A stretch of 64,000 nt of DNA from Flavobacterium anseongense (GTDB lineage Bacteria > Bacteroidota > Bacteroidia > Flavobacteriales > Flavobacteriaceae): contig NZ_JAKIHN010000005.1 in assembly GCF_021608185.1 (NCBI RefSeq), positions 124,001-188,000 on the forward strand. The letters run 5' to 3'. This document shows positions 17,046 to 25,868 of the stretch, piece after piece (position 1 is the stretch's first letter; every line of letters starts with the position of its first letter). Both the position numbers and the translations under genes were made by a program. The notes beneath the pieces were generated by a model that searched no databases, was not told the origin of the DNA, and saw nothing but the letters and a program-made list of their open reading frames with translations.

Positions 17046-18101
17046 ATGTCTTCATTTTATAAATTACAGATTAAAGAAGTAAAACACGAAACTGCCAATG
17101 CTATTTCTGTTGCTTTTAATATTCCTGCCGAATTAAAATCTGCTTACCAGTTTACAGCCGGTCAATATGTAAATCTAAAATTAACTTTAGACGGTCAGGA
17201 AATCCGTCGTGCGTATTCCGTTTGTTCTTCGCCAAATAGTGGTGAATTGCGCATTGCAATCAAATCTGTAAAAAGCGGTCATTTTTCAAAATTTGCGAAT
17301 GATAACTTAAAGGTTGGAGATATTTTAGAAGTTGGTCAGCCGGAAGGAAAATTTACTTTCGAACCTGTTTTTTCAAACTTAAAGAATTATGCCGGATTTG
17401 TTGCCGGAAGCGGAATAACACCGGTTATGTCAATCTTAAAATCGGTTTTGGAAAGCGAACCAAAAAGCACTTTTGTTTTGGTTTACGGAAATAAAACTCC
17501 TGATGAAACTATTTTTCACAACGAATTACACGAATTGCAATTAAAATATGTTGGGCGCTTTTTTGTTCACTATGTTTTTAGTCAGGCTAAAGTTGATGGT
17601 GAACTTTTTGGTCGAATTGATAAATCGACTGTAAATTTTGTTTTGAATAATAAACACAAAGAAAAAGAGTTTGACAAATTTTATTTATGTGGTCCTGAAG
17701 AAATGATTAATCTGGTTTCGAGTGTTTTAAAAGAACATAATGTTGCCGAGAAAAATATTAAATTCGAATTGTTTTCGACTTCTTCTGCTAATGAAAATCC
17801 AGCTGCTGAAAGTCATACCGGTCATACCAAAATAACCGTAATGGTTGATGACGAAGAAACCACTTTCGAAATGTCACAAAAACAAACGGTTCTCGAAGCT
17901 GCATTGAAACAAGGAATCGACGCACCCTATTCCTGTCAAGGTGGAATTTGTAGTTCCTGCTTGGCGCGAATCACGAATGGTTCTGCCGAAATGAAAAAAA
18001 ATTCAATTTTGACGGATGGAGAAATTGCCGAAGGTTTGATTTTAACGTGTCAGGCGCATCCAACTTCTCCTGAAATTTATGTGGATTATGATGATGTTTA
18101 G
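17046..18101 (+). CDS. FAD/2Fe-2S oxidoreductase (PaaE-like)
   Basis: The 351-residue protein is a flavin reductase fused to a plant-type ferredoxin domain. The FAD-binding motif RRAYSVCSSP is at about residues 60-69, and the NAD(P)H-binding GSGITPVMS lies near 120. The C-terminal 2Fe-2S domain (about 260-351) carries the cluster ligands in CQGGICSSC plus a later Cys in LILTCQAHP. This matches PaaE, the reductase of phenylacetyl-CoA epoxidase. No paaABCD genes are nearby, so it may serve another oxygenase. The start is set by the promoter position. Confidence 0.88.
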   Translation: MSSFYKLQIKEVKHETANAISVAFNIPAELKSAYQFTAGQYVNLKLTLDGQEIRRAYSVCSSPNSGELRIAIKSVKSGHFSKFANDNLKVGDILEVGQPEGKFTFEPVFSNLKNYAGFVAGSGITPVMSILKSVLESEPKSTFVLVYGNKTPDETIFHNELHELQLKYVGRFFVHYVFSQAKVDGELFGRIDKSTVNFVLNNKHKEKEFDKFYLCGPEEMINLVSSVLKEHNVAEKNIKFELFSTSSANENPAAESHTGHTKITVMVDDEETTFEMSQKQTVLEAALKQGIDAPYSCQGGICSSCLARITNGSAEMKKNSILTDGEIAEGLILTCQAHPTSPEIYVDYDDV

Positions 18102-18121
18102 TTAGTTAACAGTCACGGTTT

Positions 18122-19177
18122 TCAGTTTTCAGAAACTGCTAACTGAGACTGAATACTAAATACTATTTTTTCAGTTGTAATTGTTCGCATCGCGTCTTCA
18201 TAACCTGCTACTTTTTTATTCCCATAAACCGAAGTTGGCAGTTTTGGAAACTTGTCTCTGTCGGAAACCAAACAATTTTCTAATGGTTGATTGAACGGTG
18301 CAAATCCGGCAAACGGATGTGTCGCGCCCCAAAGTGTAATCACTTTTGTTCCCAACATCGCGGCAATATGCGCATTCCCTGAATCCATCGAAAGCATAAC
18401 ATTCAAATTAGAAATCAAATCTAATTCCTGCTGCAACTTAAGTTGTCCTGCAATATTTATTACATTTTCTTTTCCGTTGGCAAACGAATTTAAAATTTCA
18501 ATTTCTTTATTACCACCTCCAAAAAGGAATATTTTATTGTTTGTGTCAGATGCTAATTCATTTATAACCTGCTGCATCAAATCCTGAGGATAAACTTTGC
18601 TGTCGTATTGAGCAAATGGCGCAATCCCAATCCATTTTCGAGTTGGTTTTTCTCCGGTGATCTTTAAAATATCCGAAGATAAAATTGCTTTTTGTGGGAA
18701 CTTTGGATTTGATACATCAACTAAAAAACCAAGTTTCTTAAACGTGTCAACATGTCTTTCAACCATCGTTTTGAGTGGCTTGAAGATTTTGTTTTCGGAA
18801 CGTGTTAACGCTTTCTTTTCGGCTCTGCCTTTGTCTGTTGAAGCTACTTTTTTTCCGCTTAGCGCGAAAAGTGTCCGGAGAATTTGTGACCGCAAAACAT
18901 TATGTAAATCGGCTACAGCATCAATATTGAGTTGCTTTAAATCGGAATGCAGTTTCAGCAAACCAAAGAAACCTTTGTGTCTTTCTTTTACATCGACGGC
19001 AAAGAAATTCACATTGGTAATTCCATCAAAAAAAGGTTTGAAAAATGGTCGCGAAACGACTGTGATTTTTACATTTGGATTTTGGGCAACGAATGCTCTG
19101 ATAACAGGAACTGTCATCGCAACATCGCCCATGGCAGACATTCGGATGACAGCTATATGTTTAATGGATTTTGTCAA
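18122..19177 (-). CDS. glycosyltransferase family 9 (heptosyltransferase-like)
   Basis: The 351-residue protein has the family GT9 layout. An N-terminal Rossmann start reads IAVIRMSAMGDVAMTVPV. The C-terminal donor-binding region contains DSGNAHIAAMLGTKVITLWG. Such enzymes add heptose or related sugars to the lipopolysaccharide core on the cytoplasmic face. The only start in reach is TTG at 19177, because the next ATG would cut into the first beta strand. It is followed upstream by a DUF4254 gene 41 bases away, a frequent Bacteroidetes pairing. Confidence 0.85.
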   Translation of the reverse strand: MTKSIKHIAVIRMSAMGDVAMTVPVIRAFVAQNPNVKITVVSRPFFKPFFDGITNVNFFAVDVKERHKGFFGLLKLHSDLKQLNIDAVADLHNVLRSQILRTLFALSGKKVASTDKGRAEKKALTRSENKIFKPLKTMVERHVDTFKKLGFLVDVSNPKFPQKAILSSDILKITGEKPTRKWIGIAPFAQYDSKVYPQDLMQQVINELASDTNNKIFLFGGGNKEIEILNSFANGKENVINIAGQLKLQQELDLISNLNVMLSMDSGNAHIAAMLGTKVITLWGATHPFAGFAPFNQPLENCLVSDRDKFPKLPTSVYGNKKVAGYEDAMRTITTEKIVFSIQSQLAVSEN

Positions 19178-19218
19178 AAGGTTGAGATTCTTCTTTCGTC
19201 AGAATAACAAAGGAACAG

Positions 19219-19848
19219 TTACTTCTTATTTTGGTACAACACCGGATTCAAATCATCGTCGTTGTACATTTTCATTTGTTTGTACACTTTCATGAATTTG
19301 TCACCGTTTTCGATATCCGTCAATAAATCGTTTATGGAAATAAACATGTCGTTTTTTTGATCTAACAGAACGTTCAATTTTTCCTGGCATTTAGCTCGGT
19401 GTTCAGCAGTAGCTTCGGCGCGATTGGCTTCTTCATTCATGTGGTAAATTTTCAGCGCCAAAATAGACAAACGATCAATAGCCCAAGCCGGACTTTCGGT
19501 ATTGATTTTTGCATTTGGTTTTACCTGAACATCTTTATGTTTTTGGAGAAAATAACTGTCGATATATTCAACCATATCGGTACGAACCTGATTCGATGCG
19601 TCGATTTTTCGTTTCAAAACTAAGGCCGCAACCGGATCAATATTTGGATCGCGGATGATGTCTTCATAATGCCATTGTACGGTGTCAACCCAGTTTTTAG
19701 CATACAATAAATATTCAATAGTTCCTTTAGTATATGGGTTCAAGGTTGGTTGATACACATCATCAATAACATGATAATCTTTAATGCTTTGTTCGAAAAT
19801 AGGAAATGCAAACTGTGAAAACATACGGTTATTTTTTATTTTATTCAT
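19219..19848 (-). CDS. DUF4254 family protein
   Basis: This 209-residue, soluble, largely helical protein has no signal peptide or membrane segment. The opening after an optional internal Met (FSQFAFPIFEQSIKDYH) and the HRAKCQEKLNVLLDQ segment match what I know of DUF4254. Its function is unknown. It precedes the GT9 gene by 41 bases on the same strand, so a role in lipopolysaccharide core synthesis is plausible by association only. Confidence 0.75.
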   Translation of the reverse strand: MNKIKNNRMFSQFAFPIFEQSIKDYHVIDDVYQPTLNPYTKGTIEYLLYAKNWVDTVQWHYEDIIRDPNIDPVAALVLKRKIDASNQVRTDMVEYIDSYFLQKHKDVQVKPNAKINTESPAWAIDRLSILALKIYHMNEEANRAEATAEHRAKCQEKLNVLLDQKNDMFISINDLLTDIENGDKFMKVYKQMKMYNDDDLNPVLYQNKK

Positions 19849-19922
19849 ACAATTCGACCCAAAGGTCTCGGGTACAAAGATAGTTTTTTATACATTTACC
19901 TAAACATTCAAATTATACATTC

Positions 19923-20576
19923 ATGCACATTCATAATATCTCTGAAAAAAGTAGTATTCTCAATCATTTTTTGGCACAAATTCGCGATGTTACCATTCAA
20001 AAAGACAGCATGCGCTTCCGAAAAAACATTGAGCGAATTGGAGAAATTATGGCGTATGAATTAAGTAAAACTTTAGAGTACAAAAACATCAACGTTCAAA
20101 CCCCGTTAGGAATTAAACACACCACAACCATTGCCGATAATGTTGTTTTATGCTCTATTCTTCGTGCCGGATTGGCGTTGCATATGGGTTTTATGAATAT
20201 TTTTGACAATGCCGAAAACGGTTTTGTATCAGCCTATCGCCATCACTATGACAACGATGATAAGTTTGATATTTTAGTTGAATATCAAGCGGCTCCATCT
20301 TTCGAAAATAAGAATCTGATTTTAATTGATCCGATGTTAGCCACAGGACAATCGATTGTGGCGGTGTTACATAAATTGCATTTGGAACAAAAACCAAAAG
20401 AAATTCATATTGCAGTTGTAATTGCGGCACCGGAAGGCATAGAGTATCTTCAAAAAAACCTTCCTGACAACTGTCATCTTTGGATTGCTGCTATTGATGA
20501 AAGACTTAACGAGAAAAATTATATCGTTCCGGGTCTTGGTGATGCCGGTGATTTGGCGTATGGAAGCAAATTATAG
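19923..20576 (+). CDS. upp: uracil phosphoribosyltransferase
   Basis: It converts uracil and PRPP to UMP in pyrimidine salvage. The 217-residue protein has the PRPP loop LIDPMLATGQSIVAV at about residues 136-150 and the uracil-binding end PGLGDAGDLAYGS. Length and motifs are normal. It is transcribed away from the DUF4254 gene. Its last six bases overlap the converging DUF6427 gene. A weak TACATTTA -7 box is seen at 19891-19898. Confidence 0.95.
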   Translation: MHIHNISEKSSILNHFLAQIRDVTIQKDSMRFRKNIERIGEIMAYELSKTLEYKNINVQTPLGIKHTTTIADNVVLCSILRAGLALHMGFMNIFDNAENGFVSAYRHHYDNDDKFDILVEYQAAPSFENKNLILIDPMLATGQSIVAVLHKLHLEQKPKEIHIAVVIAAPEGIEYLQKNLPDNCHLWIAAIDERLNEKNYIVPGLGDAGDLAYGSKL

Positions 20577-21500
20577 TTGGGAGAAGTAGCTAAACGAACA
20601 TCCCAAAATAAGCAGTAACAAAACGATTTCCTGATACATTTTGCTTTGCGAATATTCGATATTTGTGGTGCACATCACTGATAATGGCATAAAGGTAAAG
20701 ACCAACATTTCATTGTTTTTATCGGGCGAAATCAAAAAAATAGTTACTCCGATTAAAAATCCGAATATCATTTTTTTATAGGAAGCCTGTAATATCAGCG
20801 GCTTATTTGTTAAGGAAAAAATCAGTGATAATAGAAAATACAACCCTATCACAACAAAAAACGAGAGCGCAATATTTTGATAATTGTTGGTAAAATAATC
20901 TAATTGAAAATTCGTTTGCGTTTGATTTATAATATGAGCAATCCATGTTTTATCAAATACCAGAGCAGAAAATAAAAAGATAACTGCCGTTGCAAAAAAT
21001 GCTACAAAGGGTAAAAGCCAGTTTCTGAAGTCTCTTGAAACGTGAAAAAATATCGAAATGTAGACCAGCAGAATAAAAAGGATACACCAAAAATGAAACA
21101 GGCTGGCAATGAAAATCCACATCGAAGCATCAAAAATCTTTTCTTTTGGCGCCTTTAGTGTTTGCAAAGAAATCAATCTTCGAATGGCCAAAAGCAGAAA
21201 AAAATTGGCAAACAATAAACTAGAATTAGTAAATATGGATGGAAAAATAAGCAGGAATAACAAGAAAAATAAAATAGTATAACTGCTGTTTTTGGTCAGG
21301 TTATTCTTTTTCACCGTAAAATTTACCAAGAAAAAAGAAGACAATAATAATAAAACAAGTGTTGCTGTTTTTGAAAATCCGTTGGAAGAAATCGGTGTCA
21401 ATAAATTGCTTGACTGATACATAAAAAAGAAAAGCAGCAATAAAACTACCACTAAAGCATTATTAAGTAAAGTAGATTTTTTAAAAACACTTGTTATCAT
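20571..21500 (-). CDS. multi-pass membrane protein, DUF6427-like
   Basis: The 309-residue protein is almost wholly hydrophobic, with about nine or ten predicted membrane helices. It resembles the flavobacterial family DUF6427, which has no known function. It converges on upp with a six-base overlap and diverges from the DUF6341-like gene. The upp/DUF6427/DUF6341/purD neighbourhood is, as far as I recall, common in flavobacteria. No active-site motif was noticed. Confidence 0.65.
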   Translation of the reverse strand: MITSVFKKSTLLNNALVVVLLLLFFFMYQSSNLLTPISSNGFSKTATLVLLLLSSFFLVNFTVKKNNLTKNSSYTILFFLLFLLIFPSIFTNSSLLFANFFLLLAIRRLISLQTLKAPKEKIFDASMWIFIASLFHFWCILFILLVYISIFFHVSRDFRNWLLPFVAFFATAVIFLFSALVFDKTWIAHIINQTQTNFQLDYFTNNYQNIALSFFVVIGLYFLLSLIFSLTNKPLILQASYKKMIFGFLIGVTIFLISPDKNNEMLVFTFMPLSVMCTTNIEYSQSKMYQEIVLLLLILGCSFSYFSQL

Positions 21501-21520
21501 AAGGATATTTTATACATTTG
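21490..21520 (+). promoter_or_regulatory. promoter of the DUF6341-like gene
   Basis: CTTG at 21490-21493 is followed by 19 bases and the exact -7 consensus TACATTTG at 21513-21520. This is a good Bacteroidetes promoter pair with one mismatch in the -33 box. It lies 25 bases before the ATG. Confidence 0.6.
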
Positions 21521-21545
21521 TGCTGTAAATATAACATTTTATAAA

Positions 21546-21776
21546 ATGAGAGCATTTTTTGAAGGCATTCAATCTTTATTTGTAGACTTTTTATTCAAAC
21601 CACTTGATTTATTACGCTCATTAGAGTTAAGCAATTGGTGGTTGGCTAACATTGTTAGCTGGACTTTAATTATTGTTTGCTGCTATTATATTGTTTACTG
21701 GTGCCAGGAATTGGCAAAACACAGAGCCAACAACGAAGAAGACCAAGATACAACAGCTCACTCTTTCTTAAAGTAA
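21546..21776 (+). CDS. small membrane protein, DUF6341-like
   Basis: This is a 76-residue protein with one clear membrane helix near residues 30-55 (WWLANIVSWTLIIVCCYYIVYW) and a charged, Glu/Asp-rich tail. I associate it with DUF6341 of flavobacteria, function unknown. A well-placed promoter and a conserved-looking start support that it is real. Its last nine bases overlap the converging purD gene. Confidence 0.7.
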   Translation: MRAFFEGIQSLFVDFLFKPLDLLRSLELSNWWLANIVSWTLIIVCCYYIVYWCQELAKHRANNEEDQDTTAHSFLK

Positions 21777-23042
21777 GTCGAAGCCGATATCTTTTCTAAA
21801 ATACATCTTATCAAAATGTAGCTTGTCTATATTTTGGTAAGATTTTTTTATGGCTTCTTGGAAATCATTTCCAAAAGAAGTCACGGCTAAAACTCTTCCT
21901 CCATTAGTTACTACTTTTCCGCTTTCGAGTTTTGTTCCAGCGTGAAAAACAAGTGAGTTTTCAACTTTTTCTAGTCCTGAAATTTCTTTTCCTTTTTCAT
22001 AGTCTTCGGGATAACCACCAGATACAACCATTATTGTTGAGGCGCTTCTTTTATCAATTTCTAATGAAACTTCATTCAGTTTTTCATCAGCAACAGCTTG
22101 AAATAATTGTACTAAATCGGATTTAATTCTCGGAATTACAACTTCCGTTTCGGGATCACCCATTCTGACGTTGTATTCAATAACTATTGGTTCGCCTTTA
22201 ACAATGATTAATCCAATAAAAACAAAACCTTTATATTCAATTCCGTCTTTCTGTAAACCTTCAACTGTTGGTTTTACAATTCGGGTTTCAATTTTTTCAA
22301 GCAAAACGGTATCTGCGAATGGCACCGGAGAAACTGCTCCCATACCACCTGTATTTAAACCTGTATCGCCTTCACCTATTCGTTTATAATCTTTTGCTGT
22401 TGGGAGAATCTTATAACTTTTCCCGTCTGTCAATACAAAACAGCTCAATTCTATTCCGTCCAAAAACTCTTCGATAACTACTTTGGCACTTGCATTTCCG
22501 AATTTGGCATGAACCAACATATTTCGTAATTCTGCTTTTGCTTCTTCTAAATCATGAATAATCAAAACACCTTTCCCTGCTGCTAATCCATCTGCTTTTA
22601 AAACATATGGTGGTTGCAGTGTTTCTAAAAATTCGCAGCCTTTTTCGACAGTTACTGCTGTAAAACTATAATAAGCTGCAGTTGGTATGTTGTGTTTAAC
22701 CAGAAACTCTTTGGCAAATTCTTTACTTCCTTCTAATTGAGCTCCGAGTTTTGAAGGACCAATAACCGGAATATGATTTAGCTCGGCATCATTTTTAAAG
22801 AAATCATAAATACCTAATACTAATGGATCTTCCGGACCAACAACAACCATTTCAATTTTTTCCTGAATTGCAAATGTTTTTATCGCATTAAAGTCGTTTG
22901 GATTAATAGAAACATTTGTTGCTATTGATGCAGTTCCTGCATTTCCGGGTGCAACAAAAAGTCTTGAGCATTTTGAACTTTGAAGCATTTTAAACGCCAA
23001 AGCGTGTTCTCTTCCTCCTGAACCAAGTAGTAAAATAATCAT
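21768..23042 (-). CDS. purD: phosphoribosylamine-glycine ligase
   Basis: It catalyses the second step of de novo purine synthesis, joining glycine to 5-phosphoribosylamine with ATP. The 424-residue protein begins with the family signature ILLLGSGGREHAL. The ATP-grasp domain includes PYVLKADGLAAGKGV near residue 145 and the metal-binding RMGDPETE near 292. Length is normal. A -7 box lies about 20 bases upstream. Confidence 0.97.
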   Translation of the reverse strand: MIILLLGSGGREHALAFKMLQSSKCSRLFVAPGNAGTASIATNVSINPNDFNAIKTFAIQEKIEMVVVGPEDPLVLGIYDFFKNDAELNHIPVIGPSKLGAQLEGSKEFAKEFLVKHNIPTAAYYSFTAVTVEKGCEFLETLQPPYVLKADGLAAGKGVLIIHDLEEAKAELRNMLVHAKFGNASAKVVIEEFLDGIELSCFVLTDGKSYKILPTAKDYKRIGEGDTGLNTGGMGAVSPVPFADTVLLEKIETRIVKPTVEGLQKDGIEYKGFVFIGLIIVKGEPIVIEYNVRMGDPETEVVIPRIKSDLVQLFQAVADEKLNEVSLEIDKRSASTIMVVSGGYPEDYEKGKEISGLEKVENSLVFHAGTKLESGKVVTNGGRVLAVTSFGNDFQEAIKKSYQNIDKLHFDKMYFRKDIGFDLL

Positions 23043-23060
23043 GATTATTTATTTTGACTG

Positions 23061-23068
23061 CAAAAATA
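23061..23068 (-). promoter_or_regulatory. -7 promoter box of purD
   Basis: On the minus strand this reads TATTTTTG, an exact TAnnTTTG match 18 bases before the purD ATG. No convincing -33 TTTG was found. Confidence 0.55.
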
Positions 23069-23121
23069 ACTTTTAAATATTAATGGTTTATTAAATTTTC
23101 ATCTTGCTTGGAAAAAAAGAT

Positions 23122-23129
23122 TATTTTTG
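23122..23129 (+). promoter_or_regulatory. -7 promoter box of the BNR-type secreted protein gene
   Basis: TATTTTTG matches TAnnTTTG and lies 24 bases before the chosen ATG at 23154. The -33 region shows no clear TTTG. Confidence 0.5.
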
Positions 23130-23153
23130 TTTTTTAATATAAAAATTGAACTT

Positions 23154-24491
23154 ATGAAAAAATTATTACTTTTCTCTTTATTAGTATTTGCATTTACTTC
23201 TAATGCTCAGGTAACGTGGACAACACAAAACACTAATTTTCCTATTGACGGTTCTTACACCGGAGACATTGCTGTGATTGATGCTAATAATGCTTGGGCT
23301 TTAGTTCAAAGAACTTCTACAACTAATCATCAAAGATTTTCTAAAACCATTGATGGAGGAACAACTTGGACAACTGGCGCTATTGGAGTTGGTAATACAA
23401 CAGGTCTGGGTATTGGAAACATAACTGCAGTAGATGCTAACACAGCTTGGGTTAGTGTCTTTCCTACTACTACAGCCCTAGCGACTCAAGGTGTATACAA
23501 AACAACTAATGGCGGTACCACATGGACCAGACAAACTACAGCTGCATTTACAACTGCTTCATTTGTTAACTTTGTTTATTTCTGGGATGCCAATAATGGT
23601 GTTTGTATGGGTGATAAAAGAGGTGGTTATTTTGAAATTTATACCACTACAAATGGAGGAACTACTTGGGTAAGAACTCCTTCAGCCAATATCGCTGCTT
23701 CAGCTACTGATTATGGTTATACTGGTAAATATTATGTGAACGGAAATACGGTTTGGTTCGGAACTGATGGAGGTGAATTAATGCGTTCTACCGACAGAGG
23801 TTTAAACTGGACAAAAATTACTACTCCTATTCCTGATTTTGGCGGTGGTACTGATACTACATCTATTGCTGAATTTGCTTTTTCTGATAATAATAATGGT
23901 TTTATTTTAAAAGAAACTTATGACGGATTACCTAGTCCAACTTTTTTAGAAACAGAATTATTTCGTACAACTGATGGTGGCGCAACTTGGACACCTGTTA
24001 CATATGGGAATGGAATATTTCATGGGGCTATTGCTTTTGCAGGTCCCGGAATGCTTGTAACCGGAGGTTCAACAGATGGAAATTTCGGGTCTTCTTACAG
24101 TTTAAATAATGGTGTAACCTGGACAGCAATTGACGGATTGTCTCACACAATGTTAGCTTTAAAAAGCGATACCGTTGGTTGGGGCGGAGGTTTTGCTACA
24201 ACTGGTGTAGGAGGAGCATTTAAATTTAATAATACGTTAGGAACTCCAAGTTTTAATACAGCTAAATTTAAAGTATTCCCAAATCCTGCAGCTTCAACAG
24301 TTACAATCGCAGCTGAAAATGCAGATGCATATAATTTATCCGTTACAGATGTAACAGGTAAAATCGTTATGACTAAATCATTAAACGGAATTGAAAACAC
24401 ATTGGATATTTCATCTCTTTCTACCGGTGCTTATTTCTTCGAATTAAGTTCAGATAACTCAAAAGATGTGATTAAAATTCTTAAAAATTAA
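23154..24491 (+). CDS. secreted BNR/YCF48-like protein, T9SS cargo
   Basis: The 445-residue protein starts with a signal peptide (KKLLLFSLLVFAFTSNAQ, cleavage before Q or V). The body is a beta-propeller-like series of repeats containing TxDGGxTWT (DGGTTWTTG, TNGGTTWTR, DRGLNWTKI, DGGATWTPV), as in YCF48/BNR Asp-box proteins. The last 75 residues form a T9SS type A sorting domain with FKVFPNPAASTVTI, VTDVTGKIV and STGAYFFEL. It should be exported and attached or released by the type IX system. Propeller ligand and function are unknown. The shorter start is chosen because it begins the signal peptide. Confidence 0.88.
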   Translation: MKKLLLFSLLVFAFTSNAQVTWTTQNTNFPIDGSYTGDIAVIDANNAWALVQRTSTTNHQRFSKTIDGGTTWTTGAIGVGNTTGLGIGNITAVDANTAWVSVFPTTTALATQGVYKTTNGGTTWTRQTTAAFTTASFVNFVYFWDANNGVCMGDKRGGYFEIYTTTNGGTTWVRTPSANIAASATDYGYTGKYYVNGNTVWFGTDGGELMRSTDRGLNWTKITTPIPDFGGGTDTTSIAEFAFSDNNNGFILKETYDGLPSPTFLETELFRTTDGGATWTPVTYGNGIFHGAIAFAGPGMLVTGGSTDGNFGSSYSLNNGVTWTAIDGLSHTMLALKSDTVGWGGGFATTGVGGAFKFNNTLGTPSFNTAKFKVFPNPAASTVTIAAENADAYNLSVTDVTGKIVMTKSLNGIENTLDISSLSTGAYFFELSSDNSKDVIKILKN

Positions 24492-24513
24492 TTACAAATA
24501 AAATAGTATTTTT

Positions 24514-24540
24514 AAGGGCTGACATTCGTTAGCCCTTTTT
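24514..24540 (+). terminator. rho-independent terminator after the BNR protein gene
   Basis: AAGGGCTGAC and GTTAGCCCTT pair over ten bases (one G-T) around the loop ATTC and are followed by a run of T. It ends the transcript of the secreted protein gene just before the polysaccharide locus begins. Confidence 0.85.
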
Positions 24541-24550
24541 TATTGTCTTT

Positions 24551-25864
24551 ATGTTCAACTTTTTCAATTTTTCGCTTTTAGTAAACGGTTTCCCGATGAA
24601 GGAAGCGAATGTCGAGTTCAAAAAAATTCTAGCCATTTCAGAAATTGAATATGAAAATTATGTAAATCAAAAGAAGGCAGCAATCGTTGAGTATCATTTA
24701 AAACACAACAAATCATATCAGGAATTTGTTGGGAAAACTTCCTGTGACAATTGGGATGAACTTCCCGTAATGACAAAAAAAGAATTCCAAAAACCATTAT
24801 CGGAAAGGCTTTCCGAAGGTTATAAATCATCAACTGTTTATGTAAACAAAACCTCCGGTTCGAGTGGTGATCCTTTTATTTTTGCCAAAGATAAATTTTG
24901 TCATGCTTTGACATGGTCTAATATCATTTATCGTTTTGGCTGGTTTGGAATTGATTTTAATTCGTCCTTACAAGCGCGTTTTTATGGAATTCCATTAGAT
25001 TTTATCGGAAACAAAAAAGAACGTATCAAAGACCTATTGAGCCATCGTTATCGTTTTACCATTTTTGATTTATCTGATGCTGTTTTAGAAAAAGTCTTGC
25101 TTAAATTTAAAAATAAAAAATTCGATTATATCAATGGATATACTAGTTCGATAGTCTTATTTGCTAAATTTTTACAAAAGAAAAATATTGTTTTAACAGC
25201 AGTTTGCCCAACACTGAAATGTTGTATTGTAACCTCCGAAATGCTTTTTGATGATGATAAAATGCTACTCGAAAAACAATTTGGCGTTCCGGTTGTCAAT
25301 GAATATGGTGCCTCTGAACTCGATTTAATTGCTTTCCAAAACCCCGAAGGCGAATGGCAGGTAAATTCTGAAACCATCTTTGTAGAAATTTTAGATGATG
25401 ACAACAAGGTTTTGCCTAATGGTCAAGAAGGCCGAATAGTTATAACATCATTATATAATAAAGCGCATCCGTTTATCCGATATGATATTGGTGATGTTGG
25501 AATTTTGGATGAAAAAAGTACTTCTAAAAAACCTATTCTTAAGAAACTAATTGGCCGAACCAACGATATTGCTGTTTTGCCAAGCGGAAAAAAATCTCCG
25601 GGATTAACCTTTTATTATGTTACCAAAAGCATCATTGAAGACGATGGAAATGTGAAAGAATTTGTGATAAAACAAACCAAAATCGATACTTTTGACATCG
25701 AATATGTGAGCGAATTGGAATTATCCGAAATTCAGATTCAACAAATTGAAAAAGCCATCACTACGTATTTAGAAAGTGGTCTTACTTTTTCATTTAGCCG
25801 TAAAGAAAAACTGGAACGCAGCAAAAGCGGAAAACTGAAACAGTTTGTTTCTTTAGTAAAGTAG
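24551..25864 (+). CDS. CapK/PaaK-like adenylate-forming enzyme
   Basis: The 437-residue protein belongs to the phenylacetate-CoA ligase/CapK group. The ATP-binding loop is TSGSSGDPF near residue 100. NEYGASELD near 253 and the hinge region RYDIGD near 315 are also typical. The first ATG lies only 10 bases after the terminator, so the second Met (24596, giving 422 residues) may be the true start. It heads a plus-strand operon with wecB and a glycosyltransferase. CapK-like proteins are frequent in capsule loci, where they may activate an acid for transfer to a sugar. The substrate is unknown. Confidence 0.82.
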   Translation: MFNFFNFSLLVNGFPMKEANVEFKKILAISEIEYENYVNQKKAAIVEYHLKHNKSYQEFVGKTSCDNWDELPVMTKKEFQKPLSERLSEGYKSSTVYVNKTSGSSGDPFIFAKDKFCHALTWSNIIYRFGWFGIDFNSSLQARFYGIPLDFIGNKKERIKDLLSHRYRFTIFDLSDAVLEKVLLKFKNKKFDYINGYTSSIVLFAKFLQKKNIVLTAVCPTLKCCIVTSEMLFDDDKMLLEKQFGVPVVNEYGASELDLIAFQNPEGEWQVNSETIFVEILDDDNKVLPNGQEGRIVITSLYNKAHPFIRYDIGDVGILDEKSTSKKPILKKLIGRTNDIAVLPSGKKSPGLTFYYVTKSIIEDDGNVKEFVIKQTKIDTFDIEYVSELELSEIQIQQIEKAITTYLESGLTFSFSRKEKLERSKSGKLKQFVSLVK

Positions 25865-25868
25865 AAAC

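Noticed and set aside
18657-19295. 212-codon open frame on the plus strand opposite the GT9 and DUF4254 genes
   Set aside because: It is antisense to two well-supported genes, has low-complexity Ser/Phe/Lys content and no promoter or family features.
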